The position numbers were made by a program, and so were the translations under genes. 64,000 bases of DNA, taken from positions 62,001-126,000 of the forward strand of contig CAITZM010000013.1 of assembly GCA_903896925.1 (NCBI GenBank). Direction: 5' to 3'. The notes beneath the pieces were generated by a model that saw nothing but the letters and a program-made list of their open reading frames with translations, made no database searches and was not told where the DNA came from. Shown one piece after another: positions 25,135 to 34,651 of the stretch. This stretch comes from an uncultured Lentisphaerota bacterium. GTDB taxonomy: Bacteria; Verrucomicrobiota; Kiritimatiellia; CAIQIC01. Position 1 is the first letter of the stretch. The number at the start of each line of letters is the position of its first letter.

Positions 25135-26844
25135 TCACGCGCGGAACAGCGCGCCGAGCTTCTTGCCGAGCAGGCGGTTGCTGCCGGCGAGCGCCAGCGC
25201 GAGCAGGGCCATCGCCCAGACGCCCAGCGCGGCGGCGAGATATTTCCCGGTGCCGATGAGCTGGAAGAGTTCGTAGATCGCCTTGGTCACCGGATAGAAG
25301 TCCTGCCGCTGCGCCAGGATCAGGCTGTCGGACACTTCCAGCATGCTGAAGGCGAAGGTCAGCAGCGCGCCGGCGACGAGGTTGGCGGCGATCAGGGGTA
25401 GGGTGATGCGGCGCAGGCGCCGCCACGGGCCGGCGCCCAGGTTCGCCGCGGCCTCCTCGAATACGAGCGACGTCTGTCGCAGGCCCGCCACGGCGGCGCG
25501 TACCATGTAGGGCAGCCGCCGGATGCTGTAGGCGATCGCCAGGAACAGTGTCGGGTTGGTCCGCACGTCCAGCAGCTCGCGCCAGAAGCTGCTCTCCTTG
25601 ACCCACAGCTGGTTGGACAGCGTCGCGCTGACCGCGAGGTAGCCGAACGCCATGACCAGCCCGGGCACGGCCATCGGCAGCATCGCCAGGCCGTCGAGCC
25701 AGCTGCGGAGGCGCAGGTCGGAGCGGACGACGACCAGCGCGATGGCGACGCCGAGCACGATGTTCACGGCGACGGCGAGCAGGGCGTAGCACGCGCTGTT
25801 GCGCAGGCTGCCGAGCGCGAGGTCGCTGCCCAGCGCGGAGCGGAAGTGGTCGAGCGTCAGGGACGCGGGCAGGACGCTGCGGTACCAGCTGCCCGGCTGG
25901 CTGACGCTGGTCAGGATGACCGCCAGGTGCGGCAGCACCGCGAGCGTGATGACGATGACAAACGGCGCGGCCGCGAGCGCGGCGTACCGGCCGGTCAGCC
26001 GCCGCGGCGCGGCGGAGGTGGTCGCCTTGCCCTGCATCGCCCATGCGCGCCGGCCGAAGAGGTGGTGCGCGCCGGAGTAGAGCAGCACGCTCGCGGCCAG
26101 CATCACGAGGACGAGCGCGTGGGGGAAGGGGCTCTCGCCGACCTCCTTGAGCGCGTCGAAGATCTGGACCGGCGCGCAGCGCGTGTAGTTGAGCATCAGC
26201 GGCGTGCCCAGTTCCGTGAAGCTCCAGATGAAGACCAGCGCGCCGCCGGCGAACAGGCCGGGCGCGGCCAGCGGCAGCGTGACGCGCCACAGCCGCCGCC
26301 ACGGGCCGGCGCCGAGGTTCGCGGCGGCCTCCTCCATCGCAGGGTCAATGTTCGCCAGCGCGGCGATCACGTTGAGGTAGAGGATCGGGTAGAGCGCCAG
26401 CGCCTGCAGGGCGACGACGCCGGCGAAGCGCGCCTGGCCGAGCCAGTCGACCGGGCCGAGGCCGAGCGCCGCGTTGAGCGCGCCGTAGGCGCCGAAGAGC
26501 TGCTGGAAGCCGATCGCGCCGACGAACGGCGGCAGCACCAGCGGGGCGAGCAGCAGCGTGCCTGCCAGCCGCGCGCCGCGGAACTCCCACCGGCTGGCGA
26601 TCAGGGCGAGCGGCACGGCGATCAGCATCGCCAGTGCGGTCGTGGTCAGCGCGATGAGCACGCTGTTGCGCAGGCCCTCGGCGTAGACGGGGTTGAGGAA
26701 GACGCCGAGCAGATAGTGGCAGGTGAAGTGGCCGCCGACGAACACCCCGCCGCGCAGCACCGCCGCCAGCGGCACGACGAACAGCGCGAGCAGAACACCC
26801 GCCGTCAAGCCGAACAGGAGCCAGGCTGTGCCGCGACGCATCAT
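25135..26844 (-). CDS. Two-domain ABC transporter permease (FbpB/iron(III)-type)
   Basis: The 569-residue protein has about twelve membrane helices and two BPD_transp_1 domains. Each carries an EAA loop, and the two loops are nearly identical: EEAAANLGAGPWRRLWRVT near residue 170 and EEAAANLGAGPWRRLRRIT near residue 467. This fused layout is typical of ferric iron (FbpB/AfuB/CysU-like) and some phosphonate or thiamine importers. No ATPase or solute-binding protein gene is next to it, so partners must lie elsewhere. Leftward and monocistronic in this window. Confidence 0.9.
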   Translation of the reverse strand: MMRRGTAWLLFGLTAGVLLALFVVPLAAVLRGGVFVGGHFTCHYLLGVFLNPVYAEGLRNSVLIALTTTALAMLIAVPLALIASRWEFRGARLAGTLLLAPLVLPPFVGAIGFQQLFGAYGALNAALGLGPVDWLGQARFAGVVALQALALYPILYLNVIAALANIDPAMEEAAANLGAGPWRRLWRVTLPLAAPGLFAGGALVFIWSFTELGTPLMLNYTRCAPVQIFDALKEVGESPFPHALVLVMLAASVLLYSGAHHLFGRRAWAMQGKATTSAAPRRLTGRYAALAAAPFVIVITLAVLPHLAVILTSVSQPGSWYRSVLPASLTLDHFRSALGSDLALGSLRNSACYALLAVAVNIVLGVAIALVVVRSDLRLRSWLDGLAMLPMAVPGLVMAFGYLAVSATLSNQLWVKESSFWRELLDVRTNPTLFLAIAYSIRRLPYMVRAAVAGLRQTSLVFEEAAANLGAGPWRRLRRITLPLIAANLVAGALLTFAFSMLEVSDSLILAQRQDFYPVTKAIYELFQLIGTGKYLAAALGVWAMALLALALAGSNRLLGKKLGALFRA

Positions 26845-26917
26845 GCCGCTTTGTAACCTCCCTCCGCCCCGCCGTCAAACCAAGCGGGAGATTTGCAGCC
26901 GCCAGAAGCGGAAGAAA

Positions 26918-27035
26918 CGACAGAATCATTGAGGGCAGAATCATTTCAACACGGCATGAGCACTACGTTAGATGGCGACAAATTAACCAGTCTGTTTCTT
27001 GCTTTCAAATGATTCTGCCGTCAATGGTCCTGTCG
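26918..27035. mobile_element. Inverted-repeat element, about 118 bp, non-autonomous
   Basis: The left arm CGACAGAATC ATTGAGGGCA GAATCATTTC AA (26918-26949) pairs with the right arm (27003-27035) whose reverse complement reads CGACAGGACC ATTGACGGCA GAATCATTTG AAA. A 53-bp AT-richer core lies between. Within each arm the unit CAGAATCATT (or its variant) occurs twice. No ORF is inside. The structure is MITE-like or a large cruciform; no target-site duplication was established. Confidence 0.6.
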
Positions 27036-27711
27036 AAATCCGAGGCGGGTAGGGCGAGGTCCCTGCGGTGAGCATGTCGAACCGTCCGGCCGAGACGCCA
27101 ACTCCCGACATGTCGTTGCGCGTCCAGCCCAAGTCCAACCGCCCGGCCCGCCCCGCGGCGGCGCATTGAACTTGGCCAGCACCGCCCTCACGATCAACGG
27201 CCTGCCCGGCGTTAACGACACGATCAACGTCGGCAGCACGAGCCTGACGTTTTCACACGGATTCTGCCGGGATACGGATGAGAAGCATGGAATAGAAGTT
27301 AACAAAGCCAACGAAGAATGCAGGTAGGGAGGGCGCGCCGCGCCCGCCGCCAGAAAAGCGCAGTGCCTCGGCCGGTGCTCGCTTCTCCGGCCTTGGCGTG
27401 CTTGGCGGTTCAACTTCTGCTGCTCTGCATCCTCTGCGGCTTGCCAACCTTGAGATGATGTTGATTTTTCTGGCGGCGCGCTCGGCGGTTCGACATGCTC
27501 ACCGCAGGCGAGCGCGCCCTACCTTCCGGGGCAAACTCTTCTCTGCGCCTTCCGCTAAACTTTGCGCCTTTGCGTTGAATTTTCTGCCGCGTCCTCTGTG
27601 ACCTCATCTGACCTCTGCGACCTCTGTGGTAAAGTCTTTTCAGCTCCCTCCGACTGACCTCTGATCTCTGACTTCTGACCTCTGTCTTCTGCCACCTCGT
27701 CGGCGGCGCCG
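27036..27711. repeat. 676-bp non-coding region with several dispersed repeats and a coding-like fragment
   Basis: CTGCGGTGAGCATGTCGAA (27063-27081) and its reverse at 27489-27507 bracket a region that also contains GGGAGGGCGCGCCGCGCCC (27326-27344). A 33-codon stretch at about 27153-27251 reads GALNLASTALTINGLPGV, then NDTINVGSTSLTF in frame, like a decayed repeat of a surface or tail protein. Bases 27590-27700 are a run of CTCTGTGACCTC / TCTGACCTCTGA units, a low-complexity repeat. No gene can be supported. Confidence 0.55.
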
Positions 27712-30243
27712 TCACTCCAGATATGGCTTCAGTTGCACGAAGTTGAGGACGAGCTCCTCGCCGGGGCGGGCGGCGGTGTCGGTGAAGGTGAGGCGCAGGG
27801 TGGGGGCCTTGGCGCGGAAGACGATACGGTGCAGGTTGATCTTGGCGACGTTGTCGTTGTGCGCGTAGCGCCCGCCGTTGCGGCGGTCAACGTGGACGAA
27901 GCTCTTCTCGGGGATGATCTCGGCGCCGTCCAGTTCCGCGTCGAGGCCGTAGCGGCGCGGGTTGTATTTCTTGCCGAGGACATCCTTGCGGTCGGCGGTG
28001 ACGAACTGGAGGCAGTAGGCTTTGCCGACGGTGAGGCCGTGGGCGGTCTGGCTGAGGCGGTTCGGCTGGCCGGCCTGGCGCTTCAGCACGCAGACGGTGT
28101 CGCCCGCCTTGCCGCCGCCCCAGCGACCCTGGCTGTTCTTGCCGTAGCCGGCGAGGGTGTCCGCGCGGATGGCGCCGTCGGCCGCAGGCGCGGGCGTCCA
28201 GCCGGTCAGGCCGTCGGCGAAGTCGCCGTTGGTCAGGCAGCCGGGGTTGTACGTGAAGCCGTAGCGCGCGGAGAGCAGGTCCTTGCGGCCCTCGACCGCA
28301 TAGTGGCGCATCAGCAGGAAGGACCAGCGGACCATTTCCTCGTCGCCGTAGTAGGTGCCCCAGTAGCCCGTGGTCGCGAGGTCCGCGAAATCCGGGCTGT
28401 TGGCGAGCAGGTTGACCTGCATGTCCAGGTAGTATTTGAAGTCCACGGCGGGGTCGTGCTCGAGCGAGATGATCGGAAGCTGGTTGAAGTTGCCGAGGAT
28501 GATGCCGGTGCCCGCGGCGGCGTGGGGGAAGAAGGCGTTGAAGCGACGCATGGTCTCGCCGATCATGCTGTCGAGGTAGGCGGCGGCGGACTTCTCGTCG
28601 GGCTGCGGATGGCAGTAGGCTTCGAACAGCAGCCGGCCGCGCCCTTTGGACGCGTTGAGGGCGGCGGACATGAAATCCGTATGCAGGGCGGCGATGCCGG
28701 GTTTGCCGACGATCCACGAGTAGATCAGGCGCTGCTCCGGGTTGTGCAGCCGCCACAGGGCCTTGGTGTAGTTGTCGATGGTGGTGCGGCCGAAGAACAG
28801 TTCGTCGCTGGTGAAGCCGTCGTACTGCGGCGCGGTCAGGCCGGCGTGTTTCTCCATGCGTGCCTGGACGTTGGTGGCATCGTTCACGGGTGCGACGTTG
28901 AAGTTGGCGAGCCACTTGAGGCCGCGGGCTTTGGCCTCGGCGAGGGCGTCGCCCGGCAGCGCGCCACCGTTGAGGGTGGTCACGGCGGGGAGGACGTGCC
29001 GTTTCATGAACGCCCAGTCGTAGTGGCCGTTCTCCTGGACGGCGGAGTCGGCGCACGGTGGATAGTCGAAGATCTCGGGGATGGACCGGACGACCAGGCG
29101 AGCGGCGGCGGTGGCGCCGCTGACGGTGATGCGGTGCTCGCCCAGGGCCAGCTCGCGGAAGGCCTCCAGCCGGTCGGTATTGGCGGTGATCACCGTGTCC
29201 CGGTCATCGATTTTGACGGTCAGCTCCGACGCGGGCGTGGCGTCGGAGAGTGCGACGAAGATCCAGCCCTCGCGGGGATTGACGAAGGTGAAGGTTTGCG
29301 GCGCAGGGCCGACCGGCTCGTTAAGCACCTCGGCGACGAGGTTGTTCAACCGCTTGATGCGGCTGCGGTCGAGGGTGGGGACGTCGATGATGCTGATGGC
29401 ATGGGTGACGCTTAATACCGGCTGCTGCGTGCCGCTGTGACGCAGGACGGTTTGCATCCTGTAGTCGCCGCCGGGGAGCCCGGCGAGTTTGATGACCAGC
29501 TTCCCGTCCTTGAGCGGGACGGTCTGCGCGGGGAGGCGGTCGCCGTCGAGGGTGACAAGCGCTTCGTAGGCCTCCTGCTTCTCCGGCAGGTTGCCGTAGC
29601 ACTTGAGGGTCAGTTCCGGATGGGCCCGCGGAATCCGGTTGAGCAGCGGCTGGAATGGCACCAGCCGTGGCGAGGCGACGCGGGACATCTGCGTGCTGGA
29701 ACCCTGACGCGCACCGGGGCTGATGGCTTCGAGTTTGAGCGCGGCAAAATAAATGGAACCGGTCAGCGCGGTGGCGAACATGGCCACGCCGTATTCCTTA
29801 TCGCGCGAGGTGAACAGCTTGAACGTCTTTTGGTAGAACGTCCAATCGGAATCGGCGGGGAACTGCTTGAGGCCGACGTCGTTGAACCAGCCGCCGTTGT
29901 GGACGATCAGCCCGGCGTTGCGGCTCTGGAAGCCCTTGGTCTTGATGTAGGCACTGAGCTTGTAGGTCTCGCCGGCGACGAGGGTCAGGCCCTGCTGGCG
30001 CGCGCTGGCCTCGCCGGGCTGGGCGCTGTCGGCCTGCAGGACGACGGCCGGCTGCTTGCCCGCGGGTCCGCCGGTGCGTTGATAGAGCACGTGCCTGGAG
30101 TTGGACGGGCTCCAGAATTCGGGGAAGTCCACCTGCTCGGCGTCGAGGCTGCCGTTGACCAGCAGGTTCTCCCCTGCAGGCACCGCCGCGCGCGCGGACA
30201 ACGACAGGGCTGCGCTGAGCACCAACCCGAACATCCATTTCAT
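27712..30243 (-). CDS. Large exported multidomain protein with CenC-type carbohydrate-binding modules
   Basis: The 843-residue protein starts at ATG 30241-30243 behind GAGGAG, with signal peptide MKWMFGLVLSAALSLSARA. Residues 25-175 form a carbohydrate-binding-like sandwich (ENLLVNGSLDAEQVDFPEFW, TYKLSAYIKTKG); a second similar module closes the protein (CLTNGDFADGLTGWTPAP, then TLRLTFTDTAARPGEELVLN). The middle (about 390-670) resembles a TIM-barrel hydrolase-like domain (DGFTSDELFFGR, LIYSWIVGKPG, GTYYGDEEMVRW). It is 10 bp downstream of the SOUL gene, in one leftward unit. Substrate and catalytic residues are not identified. Confidence 0.75.
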   Translation of the reverse strand: MKWMFGLVLSAALSLSARAAVPAGENLLVNGSLDAEQVDFPEFWSPSNSRHVLYQRTGGPAGKQPAVVLQADSAQPGEASARQQGLTLVAGETYKLSAYIKTKGFQSRNAGLIVHNGGWFNDVGLKQFPADSDWTFYQKTFKLFTSRDKEYGVAMFATALTGSIYFAALKLEAISPGARQGSSTQMSRVASPRLVPFQPLLNRIPRAHPELTLKCYGNLPEKQEAYEALVTLDGDRLPAQTVPLKDGKLVIKLAGLPGGDYRMQTVLRHSGTQQPVLSVTHAISIIDVPTLDRSRIKRLNNLVAEVLNEPVGPAPQTFTFVNPREGWIFVALSDATPASELTVKIDDRDTVITANTDRLEAFRELALGEHRITVSGATAAARLVVRSIPEIFDYPPCADSAVQENGHYDWAFMKRHVLPAVTTLNGGALPGDALAEAKARGLKWLANFNVAPVNDATNVQARMEKHAGLTAPQYDGFTSDELFFGRTTIDNYTKALWRLHNPEQRLIYSWIVGKPGIAALHTDFMSAALNASKGRGRLLFEAYCHPQPDEKSAAAYLDSMIGETMRRFNAFFPHAAAGTGIILGNFNQLPIISLEHDPAVDFKYYLDMQVNLLANSPDFADLATTGYWGTYYGDEEMVRWSFLLMRHYAVEGRKDLLSARYGFTYNPGCLTNGDFADGLTGWTPAPAADGAIRADTLAGYGKNSQGRWGGGKAGDTVCVLKRQAGQPNRLSQTAHGLTVGKAYCLQFVTADRKDVLGKKYNPRRYGLDAELDGAEIIPEKSFVHVDRRNGGRYAHNDNVAKINLHRIVFRAKAPTLRLTFTDTAARPGEELVLNFVQLKPYLE

Positions 30244-30253
30244 CTGCTGCTCC

Positions 30254-30934
30254 TCACTTTGCGTTGGCCGGCGAGTCCTTGTTGGCTCTCGCCGGCTCGG
30301 CACCGGGCGCCAGCGGGATCAGGATCTCATTCCTGCGCAGGAACCACGGGGTGAAGGGCGGATTGTAGCGGGCCCAGACGGGGTCGCCCGCCGCGGTCAG
30401 GCTATTTTTGCTCATCCACGTTTCGAGCGCCTGCTTCTGACTCAGGTAGCGCTTTTCGCTCCAGAACCCCGAGTAGCGCACGGCGGCCATCCGGCGGGCC
30501 GGCACCTGCCGCAGTTTGACTTGCGGGTCTTCCGGCACCGGGAGCGTCTCCAGCGTATAGCCGGCCGGCATCATGAAGCTGACCGCCCACTTGTCCTGCA
30601 CCCGTTGCTGTCCGACGGGTGCCGTCATCGCGATCTTCTCGCCCGCACGTTGCTGGGCCACGGGGGCCGTCATCGCCACCTTGTTGTGCGAGCGGTTGGC
30701 GCCGGAGATATAGCGGAAGAGCTTGCCGAAGGCCTGGTTGCCGGCGTCTTCGAGGCTGCCGTCCACGATCGTTTCGGCGAGGATGTGCGGTGCGTAGACG
30801 CGGATTTCAAAGGCGGCGTCCTGCTTTTCCAGCGTGAAAGGGGCTTCTTCGGTGGCCATGGTATTCAGTGCTCCCGTGATGCCGACGGCTGCCGCCAGCA
30901 AGATCCGCTTTGCGTTGTTCATGACCGCCGACAT
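30254..30934 (-). CDS. Exported SOUL haem-binding family protein
   Basis: The 226-residue protein has an N-terminal signal-like segment (NNAKRILLAAAVGITGAL) and the SOUL family blocks FEIRVYAPHILAET, FGKLFRYISGANR, then the repeated KVAMTAPVAQQ / KIAMTAPVGQQ and SFMMPAGYTLETLP, ending VRYSGFW and ALETWMSKN. SOUL/HBP proteins bind haem or related tetrapyrroles. It is the first gene of a leftward pair with the CenC-type protein. Start at 30934 is taken; an internal ATG at 30922 is also possible. Confidence 0.88.
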   Translation of the reverse strand: MSAVMNNAKRILLAAAVGITGALNTMATEEAPFTLEKQDAAFEIRVYAPHILAETIVDGSLEDAGNQAFGKLFRYISGANRSHNKVAMTAPVAQQRAGEKIAMTAPVGQQRVQDKWAVSFMMPAGYTLETLPVPEDPQVKLRQVPARRMAAVRYSGFWSEKRYLSQKQALETWMSKNSLTAAGDPVWARYNPPFTPWFLRRNEILIPLAPGAEPARANKDSPANAK

Positions 30935-31104
30935 AGATCAGCTCCCGTTTTGTGTACCCCTGTGGCTTGCTTCAGGTGTGTGCTACTATGCATGCCGATG
31001 AAGATAACATCCCTTGTGTTCCAGAGCGATAAGTTTGCCAAGGGCTCCAGCCGCGGCCCCTTTGAACTCAGGGGCGATAGTCCGCCGCGGCCCGGGGTCA
31101 CCTC

Positions 31105-32544
31105 ATGAACATTCTGCTCACCGGCGCATCCGGTTATATCGGCGGACGCCTGCTGCCCGTGCTGTTGCGTGCGGGGCACACCGTGCGGTGCCTGGTCCGC
31201 CAGCCTGAGGCGCTCCGTGCGCGGGTGGACGCGCGGGCGGAACTGGTGGCCGGCGATGTGCTGGATCCGGATTCGTTGACCCGGGCGATGCAGGGCGTCA
31301 ACACGGCTTATTACCTGGTGCACTCCATGGGCTCGCAGGGCTCGTTCGAGGAGGCCGACCGGCAGGGCGCCGAAAACTTTGGCCGTGCCGCCCGGGCCGG
31401 CGGCGTCCGGCGCATCATCTACCTGGGCGGTTTGGGTGACGACCGCGAGCGCCTGTCGGCGCACCTGCGCAGCCGGCACGAGACCGGGATGATCCTCCGG
31501 GAATCCGGCGTCGAGGTGCTGGAGTTCCGCGCTTCCATCGTCATCGGGTCGGGCAGCATGTCGTTCGAGATGATCCGCGCCCTCTGCCAGCGGCTGCCCA
31601 TCATGACCACGCCCAAGTGGGTGCAGGTCAAGGCGCAGCCCATCGGCATCGCGGACCTGCTGCGCTATCTGACCGGGGCCCTGGACCTGCCCGCCGGCGA
31701 GAGCCGCGTTTTTGAAATCGGGGGCACGGAGGCCCTGTCCTACGCCGACCTGATGCAGGTGTATTGCCGTGTGCGCGGTCTGCGCCGGCTCATCATCTCC
31801 GTGCCGGTGCTGTCGCCTCGCCTCTCCAGCTGGTGGCTGGGGCTGGTCACCCCGCTCTACGCCCGGGTGGGCCGCAAGCTGATCGACAGCCTGCGCTTTC
31901 CCACGGTCGTGCGGGACCGCTCCGCCCTGGAGGTCTTCGGCTTCACGCCCATGGATGTGGAGACCGCCATCCGCGACGCGCTGCGGAACGAAGACAGGGA
32001 ACTGGCCGAGACGCGCTGGTCCGACTCGTTTTCCGCAGGCAACACCTACCGCCGCTGGGGCGGGGTCCGGTTTGGCAACCGGCTCGTGGACTCCCGCAGC
32101 GTGGACCTGCCGGTGACCGTGGCGCAGGCCTTCGCGCCGATCCGGCGCATCGGCGGGGCCAACGGCTGGTACTTCGCCAACAGCTTGTGGCATCTGCGCG
32201 GGTTTCTCGATCAATTGGTCGGGGGCATCGGCCTGCGCCGTGGACGCAAGCACCCCGAACGGCTGGCCGTGGGCGATGTCATCGATTGGTGGCGCGTGGA
32301 GGAATACGTCGAAAACTCACGGCTCAAACTGCACGCGGAGATGCGGCTGCCCGGCCGGGCCTGGCTGGAGTTCGAGGTCACTGACCTGGGCACGTCAGGC
32401 GCCCGCATCCGCCAGACCGCCATCTTCGATCCGGTGGGCTGGGGCGGCCTCCTCTACTGGTACGGCGTGTACCCCCTCCATGCCGTCGTTTTTCGTGGCA
32501 TGCTGCGCAACATCGCCCGGGCCGCCGTCCGGGCGGAGCGCTGA
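31105..32544 (+). CDS. NAD(P)-binding SDR-type protein with C-terminal DUF2867 domain
   Basis: The 479-residue protein opens with an atypical SDR/NmrA Rossmann motif (LLTGASGYIGGRLLP, residues 4-18) and an AYYLVHSMGS segment characteristic of the YbjT/DUF2867 subgroup. Residues 320-479 form the DUF2867 domain (WYFANSLWHLRGFLDQLVGG, then RLAVGDVIDWWRVEEY and LYWYGVYPLHAVVFRGM). The full-length fusion matches the family's usual 470-490 residues. Function is unproven, possibly oxidoreduction of a lipid-like substrate. It is divergent from the SOUL gene, with 170 bp between. Confidence 0.88.
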   Translation: MNILLTGASGYIGGRLLPVLLRAGHTVRCLVRQPEALRARVDARAELVAGDVLDPDSLTRAMQGVNTAYYLVHSMGSQGSFEEADRQGAENFGRAARAGGVRRIIYLGGLGDDRERLSAHLRSRHETGMILRESGVEVLEFRASIVIGSGSMSFEMIRALCQRLPIMTTPKWVQVKAQPIGIADLLRYLTGALDLPAGESRVFEIGGTEALSYADLMQVYCRVRGLRRLIISVPVLSPRLSSWWLGLVTPLYARVGRKLIDSLRFPTVVRDRSALEVFGFTPMDVETAIRDALRNEDRELAETRWSDSFSAGNTYRRWGGVRFGNRLVDSRSVDLPVTVAQAFAPIRRIGGANGWYFANSLWHLRGFLDQLVGGIGLRRGRKHPERLAVGDVIDWWRVEEYVENSRLKLHAEMRLPGRAWLEFEVTDLGTSGARIRQTAIFDPVGWGGLLYWYGVYPLHAVVFRGMLRNIARAAVRAER

Positions 32545-32625
32545 TAGTTCACCTGCCTGGAATCAACGGGCCCCGTTGCCGGAGAAAAGCAGTTTCGCGG
32601 TTTCTACCAGACGTTCACCCTCGCC

Positions 32626-32943
32626 TTATGAGAGCGAATGCGCATGCGGCCAAAGGATGTTGCCCAGAGTTGATGCTTCGAAACCGATGACGAAAGGCAT
32701 GAGCAAATAGACGATAACTTTTTTTCGGTTTTCACCGAGCACCAGCCCGACAAAAAGCCTGATCCAGATGAGGTAGAGCCCTATCTCGAAGATCCTCCCC
32801 GTGGCAGCGCCATAGCTGCACTTGCAGCCGATGCCGAAAAAGGCGCAAGCCAAGAAAGCCGGTACTGGAAGCGCAATGACGGCCAGCACCCAGTACAGCC
32901 GGTTGCCGCTAATTATCCGTTTGATCCCGTTTCCCGGCGTCAT
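32626..32943 (-). CDS. Small membrane protein, unrecognised
   Basis: The 105-residue protein has three hydrophobic stretches (residues 18-37, 50-68 and 76-92) with a GIGCKCSYG segment between the first two. It begins 10 bp after the stop of the GH5 gene on the same strand, so it is probably co-transcribed. No family was recognised. Confidence 0.55.
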   Translation of the reverse strand: MTPGNGIKRIISGNRLYWVLAVIALPVPAFLACAFFGIGCKCSYGAATGRIFEIGLYLIWIRLFVGLVLGENRKKVIVYLLMPFVIGFEASTLGNILWPHAHSLS

Positions 32944-32953
32944 ATAGATCGGG

Positions 32954-34459
32954 TCAGTATTTCTGGTATTCCTGCAAGAGCTTCAACATCTCGCGGTCGA
33001 GCTTGTGGCCGTGCCAGTCTTCGTACTGGACGTCGCTGCGCTGGCTGTCGAGGATGCCGAAGCTGCCGCGGAAATTCCAGACGACCCAGCCGTAGCGCGC
33101 CTGCTTCCACTCCTCCAGCCACGCCTTCATCCACGCGAGCATGACGGGATGCGGCGTCTTGTTGTGGCAGCCCCATTCGCCCACGAGCACCGCGCCGCCT
33201 TGCGCGGAAAAGTCGCGCCACGGCTTGAGGTAGTTCACCAGCGTCTGGCTGGGATTCGCGCCCGGCGGTGGGAGCAGGCGGCCGTCGCCGGTCACGGTGT
33301 GGGCTTCCTGCTTCGCGCCCCACGAGAGGTCGGTGACATAGATGTGGCGCGCCTCGCCGGGCACCTGCAGGCTCAACTCGGTGAACTTGATCCAGTCGCC
33401 ATCCACATTCTCGATGGAGATTTCTTTTGCCCCCGTCGCCAGCTTGAGGCTGAAGCTGAGCTCCTTCGCCGGTTCATAGTAGGTGTACTTGCCGGACTTC
33501 AACGGCTTCCAGGCGGCGGGCTGAGCCTTGGCATCGCAGAGCAGTTCACCGATCACCTTGCCATCGGCCTTGGCCTGCAGCTTGGCCTTGGATGAAAACT
33601 GGAACAGCTTGAGGGTGATGTCCGTCCCGGGTTTTAAATCGCCTTGCAGCACCAGCGGGGCTTTGAGGTCCTTCTTCACGGGGCCGAAGAGCTGGCCGAT
33701 CACCTTGGACGGCGGCCAGGTGGGTTCCGGCATCTTGTCGGAGCCTTTCACCCAGCTCGCCTTGTAATGCGAGATCGTCCCCGGGTGATAGCCGCGCGTC
33801 GCCTGCACCACGTTCGAATATTTCAGGAATTCCGGGAACGCATCCTTGCCGACATTGTTGCCGTCCACCACGATGATGCGCTTGGGGTCCACGGCGTGGA
33901 TGGCCTCGATGGCCCGGCTGTTCACCTTCACGTAGCTCTCCCGCGTGTTGCGCGTCGGCTCGTTGAGCAGGTTGAAGCTCAACTGCTCCTGTGGGATATG
34001 CTGGTAGCGTTTGGCAAACATCGTCCAGTGCGCCACGAAGGCGTCCTGCGGCGCCTGGTCCTTCCAGAGGTCCGTCGCCTCGGCGGGTGGGTTGATGCAG
34101 AAGCCCGGCGCGCGGTGCAAATTGATGCAGACATGGATGCGGTGTTTCGCACCGAACTCGATCGCCTGGTCAATTTCCTTGAGCATCGGCTCCTTGAACT
34201 TCAACCAGTCGTTCGTCTCCGTGTAGCAGCGATAATCCATCGGCAGGCGCACGAAGTTGAACCCCAGCTCCTCGATCCACTTGAAATCGTCCTCGTTGAA
34301 CGGCGTCTGGTTGTGCGGCTTGTATTTCTCCAGCAGGTTGAACCCGCGCCACTGCGAGATATCCACGCTGCCGACTTTCTGCGGATCGGAGGCGGTCGCG
34401 GGCAGGGTGCAGGCGACCAGCAAGGCGACGGCGATAAGTTTTGGTGCGAGTGAGTTCAT
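32954..34459 (-). CDS. Exported GH5-family glycoside hydrolase (endoglucanase-like)
   Basis: The 501-residue protein has a signal peptide (ending LPATA, residue 23) and a GH5 barrel: RGFNLLEKYKP, GFNFVRLPMDYRCY, CINLHRAPGF, LSFNLLNEPTR with acid/base Glu167, and VLVGEWGC with nucleophile Glu428. Between them, residues about 235-395 hold an inserted beta-rich module (LVLQGDLKPGTDITLKLFQF, KEISIENVDGDWIKFTELSL) unlike the usual compact GH5 domain, possibly a carbohydrate-binding insertion. A slightly longer in-frame start (34495) is possible but the chosen one begins the signal peptide. Substrate is probably a beta-glucan or mannan. Confidence 0.88.
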   Translation of the reverse strand: MNSLAPKLIAVALLVACTLPATASDPQKVGSVDISQWRGFNLLEKYKPHNQTPFNEDDFKWIEELGFNFVRLPMDYRCYTETNDWLKFKEPMLKEIDQAIEFGAKHRIHVCINLHRAPGFCINPPAEATDLWKDQAPQDAFVAHWTMFAKRYQHIPQEQLSFNLLNEPTRNTRESYVKVNSRAIEAIHAVDPKRIIVVDGNNVGKDAFPEFLKYSNVVQATRGYHPGTISHYKASWVKGSDKMPEPTWPPSKVIGQLFGPVKKDLKAPLVLQGDLKPGTDITLKLFQFSSKAKLQAKADGKVIGELLCDAKAQPAAWKPLKSGKYTYYEPAKELSFSLKLATGAKEISIENVDGDWIKFTELSLQVPGEARHIYVTDLSWGAKQEAHTVTGDGRLLPPPGANPSQTLVNYLKPWRDFSAQGGAVLVGEWGCHNKTPHPVMLAWMKAWLEEWKQARYGWVVWNFRGSFGILDSQRSDVQYEDWHGHKLDREMLKLLQEYQKY

Positions 34460-34651
34460 TTTAATTTCGGTTGGCTCAGTGCGGCCCGGCTTCATGGTTG
34501 TGCCGGCTTACGGTTTCGGATGCGTTTTGAAAACTCCCAGATGACCGCCGTGGCGCGGATGTTGCGGCGCAGGCTGTCAGAAGGTGCTTCACCTGTAACT
34601 TGATTCTCGCGACGGTTGGCTGTTGCCGTGGCCGGAGGGTCTGCGTCGGCC

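Noticed and set aside
27410-27715. 101-codon minus-strand frame (RSQRSEV-type residues)
   Set aside because: It translates the CTCTGACCTCTGA low-complexity repeat; such frames are well-known annotation artefacts.
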